Assembly: GCF_009938015.1 (NCBI RefSeq) | Contig: NZ_AP021884.1 | Location: 1,165,501 to 1,229,500, forward strand | Origin: Sulfuriferula plumbiphila | GTDB lineage: Bacteria > Pseudomonadota > Gammaproteobacteria > Burkholderiales > Sulfuriferulaceae | Reading direction: 5' to 3' | DNA length: 64,000 nucleotides | In this document: in pieces, positions 61,456 through 64,000 of the stretch | Numbering within the stretch: position 1 is the stretch's first letter | Layout of the letters: the number at the start of each line of letters is the position of its first letter | Made by a program: the position numbers and the translations under genes | The notes under the pieces: generated by a model | The model's database searches: none | Seen by the model: only the letters and a program-made list of their open reading frames with translations | Told to the model about the DNA's origin: nothing

Positions 61456-63471
61456 TCAGGCGATCTTAGGTAAATTCGCGAGCTGTTGCGTTAAAAAGCT
61501 GCTGGTGGTGTTCATGCTGCTGATCATGGTGTCAAGCGCAGTGAATTGCGCGCGATAGCGTGCCTCTATGTTGACCAGTTGAGCGTTCAAGTCCAGTTGG
61601 TCTTTGGCAAGACTCTTGAGCGAGGCATTGATGCCATCGGTACTCGCTGAAATTAAGCCGCCCGTGCCGAGCAGTGAATTCGCGAGCGTATTAAACTGAT
61701 AGGCGTAGCCTTGCGAGTAATTAACCGTGCCACGCGCGCCCAGGCTGCCGCCAGTGACTTGTATTTTCAGTCCTTCGGAAGCATCGCCGGTGGCACCGGT
61801 GAGGTACTGTCCACTACCCGCTGCGGCTACGCCGTTGATGGTGCCGGCGGTATCCACGCCGGTTGTGACCACCGCACTGCCGCCAAAATTGAGGTTGGCC
61901 TGGCCATTGCCGCCGGTAATATTGGCAGCGGACGATGATCCATAACGATTGGAAATGATCTTGAGCACGCCGGCTGATTGCGTCACCGTTACCGCGGAGC
62001 CGGCTGCCACAAAAGCGCTTGCACCGTTGATTTGCGACTGTACAGCCGTGGCCAGGGCCGCAGCGGTGGCGTAGCTCCCTGGCGGCAGCGTCACGCTGGC
62101 AGATACGCCATCGACCAATACCTGCAGGGTGTCGTTTGCACCGGCCGTGATAGTGAGTCCAGCGGCGGCCGAGGCCGTGGCGCTGCCTTGTGTGGCGAGC
62201 TGCGTGACTTTGATGCTGTATGCGCCTGAAGCGGTTTTGGTGCTCGCGCTGGAATAGGCAACGAGACTGTCCGAGGATTTGCCCACGGCAGCGAAGAGCC
62301 CGGCAATATCACTGAAATTACTGGTGACCGCACTCTGCAGCTTGGTGCTGTCAACAGCAAGCGAGCCATCCTTCTGAAATGTGACGCCGAGTTGAGGCAG
62401 TAGCGTGAAAGCACTGGCGCCTCCTGCAACCGGCGTGGATAGCACACGGCGGATCTGGTTCTGGATCAGGGATACCGAGGGATCGCCATTCAGTATCGCG
62501 GCCTGCTTGGTCGTGGCGTTGTAGGCCGATGCATCGGATAACGTCTGGTTGATGCTATTGTAAGCTGCGACAAAGGCATTCACTGCTTTCGTGACCGAAC
62601 CGGTGTCGCGTGCTACCGTGATATTGGTGGGACTGCCGACATTGGTCTTGGTCAGATTGAGAGTGACACCCTGTATCGCGTCGCTGATGGTGTTGGTGGT
62701 TTTGGTGACAGCGACGCCATCTATCTTGAAATTGGCATTTTGAGCAGTGACGGTTTCAGAAAGCGCCTGGCCGGTGTTGTTGGCCGGATCCTGGCTTAAC
62801 AGGCTGGAAATAGTGGCATCGCCGGACACCGAAATTTTCATGCTGTTGGTTTTGCCGGTGGTGTTATCCGTCAGCACCAGGCGATAAGGTGAAGCACTGC
62901 CATCATTCACGATGGTGGCCGATACGCCGATATTGGCGCTGTTGATGGCATCGCGTATACCGGAAAGAGAGTTGTTGCTGGCATTGATGGTCACGGTTTT
63001 GGTGCCGGAACCATTGCTGGTGAAGCTGGCGCCGGTATAGGTGCCATTACTGAATGTACCGCCGGAAATGGTGCCGAAATCAAAGGTCAGCGTGGTGGTG
63101 GCGCCGCTTCCTATGGCAGTGCTGGCGCTGGTCTGGCCTGCGGCAACCAGTTTTTGCGCCTGGGCGAGACTGGATACTTCCAGCGCATAGGTACCGGGTG
63201 TGGCACTGGAACTGGCGCTGGCAGAAGCAATCGTGGCATCCGCAAGGGTTGCGCTTACAGCCTGAAACTGGCCGATAGCGGATAAACCCTGCATCGCACT
63301 CTGGAACTGGGAAAGTGCGCTCTTCAACATGCCAAAACCGGAAAGCTTCGCCTGATAGCTCGCTACTTTATTGTTAAGCGCAATGAGCGGCTGTTGTTCG
63401 ACGGACATCAATTTTGAGATGATGCCGTTAACGTCAAGTCCCGAGCCTATGCCTGGTGTTGAGATTCCCAT
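61456..63471 (-). CDS. fliD: Filament cap protein FliD (HAP2)
   Basis: The 671-residue protein starts GIGSGLDVNGIISKLMSVEQ, QPLIALNNKVASYQAKLSGF and ends with LNAQLVNIEARYRAQFTALD, TMISSMNTTSSFLTQQLA. It caps the filament and folds flagellin subunits. It is longer than the enterobacterial protein because of an enlarged middle domain. It follows flaG by 28 bp. Confidence 0.96.
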   Translation of the reverse strand: MGISTPGIGSGLDVNGIISKLMSVEQQPLIALNNKVASYQAKLSGFGMLKSALSQFQSAMQGLSAIGQFQAVSATLADATIASASASSSATPGTYALEVSSLAQAQKLVAAGQTSASTAIGSGATTTLTFDFGTISGGTFSNGTYTGASFTSNGSGTKTVTINASNNSLSGIRDAINSANIGVSATIVNDGSASPYRLVLTDNTTGKTNSMKISVSGDATISSLLSQDPANNTGQALSETVTAQNANFKIDGVAVTKTTNTISDAIQGVTLNLTKTNVGSPTNITVARDTGSVTKAVNAFVAAYNSINQTLSDASAYNATTKQAAILNGDPSVSLIQNQIRRVLSTPVAGGASAFTLLPQLGVTFQKDGSLAVDSTKLQSAVTSNFSDIAGLFAAVGKSSDSLVAYSSASTKTASGAYSIKVTQLATQGSATASAAAGLTITAGANDTLQVLVDGVSASVTLPPGSYATAAALATAVQSQINGASAFVAAGSAVTVTQSAGVLKIISNRYGSSSAANITGGNGQANLNFGGSAVVTTGVDTAGTINGVAAAGSGQYLTGATGDASEGLKIQVTGGSLGARGTVNYSQGYAYQFNTLANSLLGTGGLISASTDGINASLKSLAKDQLDLNAQLVNIEARYRAQFTALDTMISSMNTTSSFLTQQLANLPKIA

Positions 63472-63499
63472 GATCTGTTTCCTTGTGTGAGCCTGGCGC

Positions 63500-63883
63500 T
63501 CAGGCCTTTTCCCGGATCAGGAGGCCCTGCAGCTTGTCCAGTTCTTTGGCAATGGCGAGCACTTCCTTGGAAGGCGTTTGCCGTATTACGGTATTGGTTT
63601 CGGTATCGACTATCTTGACCAGGGTTCTGCCGCTGTCCGGGTCAATGCTGAATTCAATATTGCTGGTGATCGGTTTCAGGAACTTGTTAATTGCGTCGAG
63701 CGCGTGTTTCAACTCGGCTGCATCGACAGGTGCTGGTTTGGACGGCTCCTGTGCTGGGACGCGGACGCCATTGTTTGGTAGAGCGGGCACAATCAAGGGT
63801 GCGGCGGTCGGAACCGTTTCGGGCGTTGCTTGCCGTTTTGACGCGGGCGTATTCGGGGCCTGTGATATTCGACTGATTTCCAT
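63500..63883 (-). CDS. flaG: FlaG-family protein
   Basis: The 127-residue protein has a disordered N-terminal half and the FlaG C-terminal region ALDAINKFLKPITSNIEFSI, SGRTLVKIVDTETNTVIRQT and PSKEVLAIAKELDKLQGLLI. FlaG affects filament length in polar flagellates. ATG 63883 has AAGGGA at 7 bp; an ATG two codons earlier is too close to the RBS. It lies between the flagellin gene and fliD. Confidence 0.93.
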   Translation of the reverse strand: MEISRISQAPNTPASKRQATPETVPTAAPLIVPALPNNGVRVPAQEPSKPAPVDAAELKHALDAINKFLKPITSNIEFSIDPDSGRTLVKIVDTETNTVIRQTPSKEVLAIAKELDKLQGLLIREKA

Positions 63884-63942
63884 GACCATTTCCCTTGCAG
63901 TGGGAAGATGGAAAGCGGTTTCCCGCCTTCCATCCGGTTACA

Positions 63943-63960
63943 GCAACCCGACAGGGTTGC
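63943..63960 (-). terminator. Hairpin between flagellin gene and flaG
   Basis: GCAACCC (63943-63949) and GGGTTGC (63954-63960) form a perfect 7-bp stem with a 4-nt loop, 11 bp after the flagellin stop on the minus strand. No U-tract follows, so it may attenuate read-through or protect the flagellin mRNA. Confidence 0.5.
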
Positions 63961-63970
63961 CTGGTGCTGA

Positions 63971-64000
63971 TTAACGCAACAGTGCCAGCACGCCGTTCGG
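63971..64000 (-). CDS. fliC: Flagellin, last nine codons (cut by window edge)
   Basis: The minus strand reads P-N-G-V-L-A-L-L-R-stop up to 63971. This is the typical C-terminus of flagellins (VLxLLR), and the position before flaG-fliD-fliS fits. The rest lies outside the window. Confidence 0.78.
   Translation of the reverse strand, partial: PNGVLALLR

Overview
The window is an almost continuous flagellar, motor and chemotaxis gene island of roughly 64 kb. The gene set points to a betaproteobacterium, probably of the Nitrosomonadales/Gallionellales type (an inference from gene content, not from a marker gene). It has the enterobacterial-style FlhDC master regulator and an E. coli-like CheY/CheZ pair. 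It also has FlhF/FlhG, a second MotCD-type stator and CheD, which are typical of environmental beta- and gammaproteobacteria. No fleQ/flrBC-type activator, rRNA, tRNA, CRISPR array or transposase gene was seen.

Layout. 1-2120 (minus): the end of an HDOD protein cut by the window edge and a PAS-GGDEF-EAL protein. 2639-6433 (plus): flhDC, a membrane-anchored methyltransferase-like protein, motAB. 6537-10322 (minus): a coupled three-gene unit of a PAS-GGDEF-EAL-receiver-PAS protein, a 107-residue unknown and an HDOD protein. 10772-18454 (plus): flhB-flhA-flhF-flhG-fliA-motC-motD. 18580-20151 (minus): HDOD-GAF. 20280-21868 (minus): flgA-flgM-flgN. 22056-32618 (plus): flgBCDEFGHIJKL. 32627-44055 (plus): a CheZ-like small protein, cheY1-cheA-cheW-mcp-mcp-cheR-cheD-cheB-cheY2-cheZ. 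44285-46717 (plus): an EAL/HDOD protein and a diguanylate cyclase. 46734-57637 (minus): fliF-G-H-I-J-K and fliL-M-N-O-P-Q-R. 58052-58393 (plus): fliE. 58541-64000 (minus): the last codons of a flagellin gene, then flaG-fliD-fliS-fliT-fliK-like-flhB-like-ycgR.

How it works together. FlhD/FlhC would switch on the basal-body and export genes together with fliA and flgM. Once the hook is complete, FlgM leaves and FliA (sigma-28) reads late promoters. Sequences close to the TAAAGTTT-N11-GCCGATAA consensus can be read directly in front of flgM, flgKL and cheY2Z, with weaker ones before the second MCP gene and motA. The chemosensory array (two MCPs, CheA, CheW) signals through CheY to FliM. c-di-GMP enzymes and a YcgR brake are interleaved with the motor genes.

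The most unusual features are these: a C-terminal GDI(E/D)LF tail shared by three unrelated chemotaxis-linked proteins; a family of long imperfect intergenic inverted repeats (at least eight copies, several flanking single genes inside operons); a FlhG without a recognisable P-loop; a receiver domain lacking its phospho-acceptor; and two chemoreceptor genes nearly identical over the signalling domain but different in the sensor.
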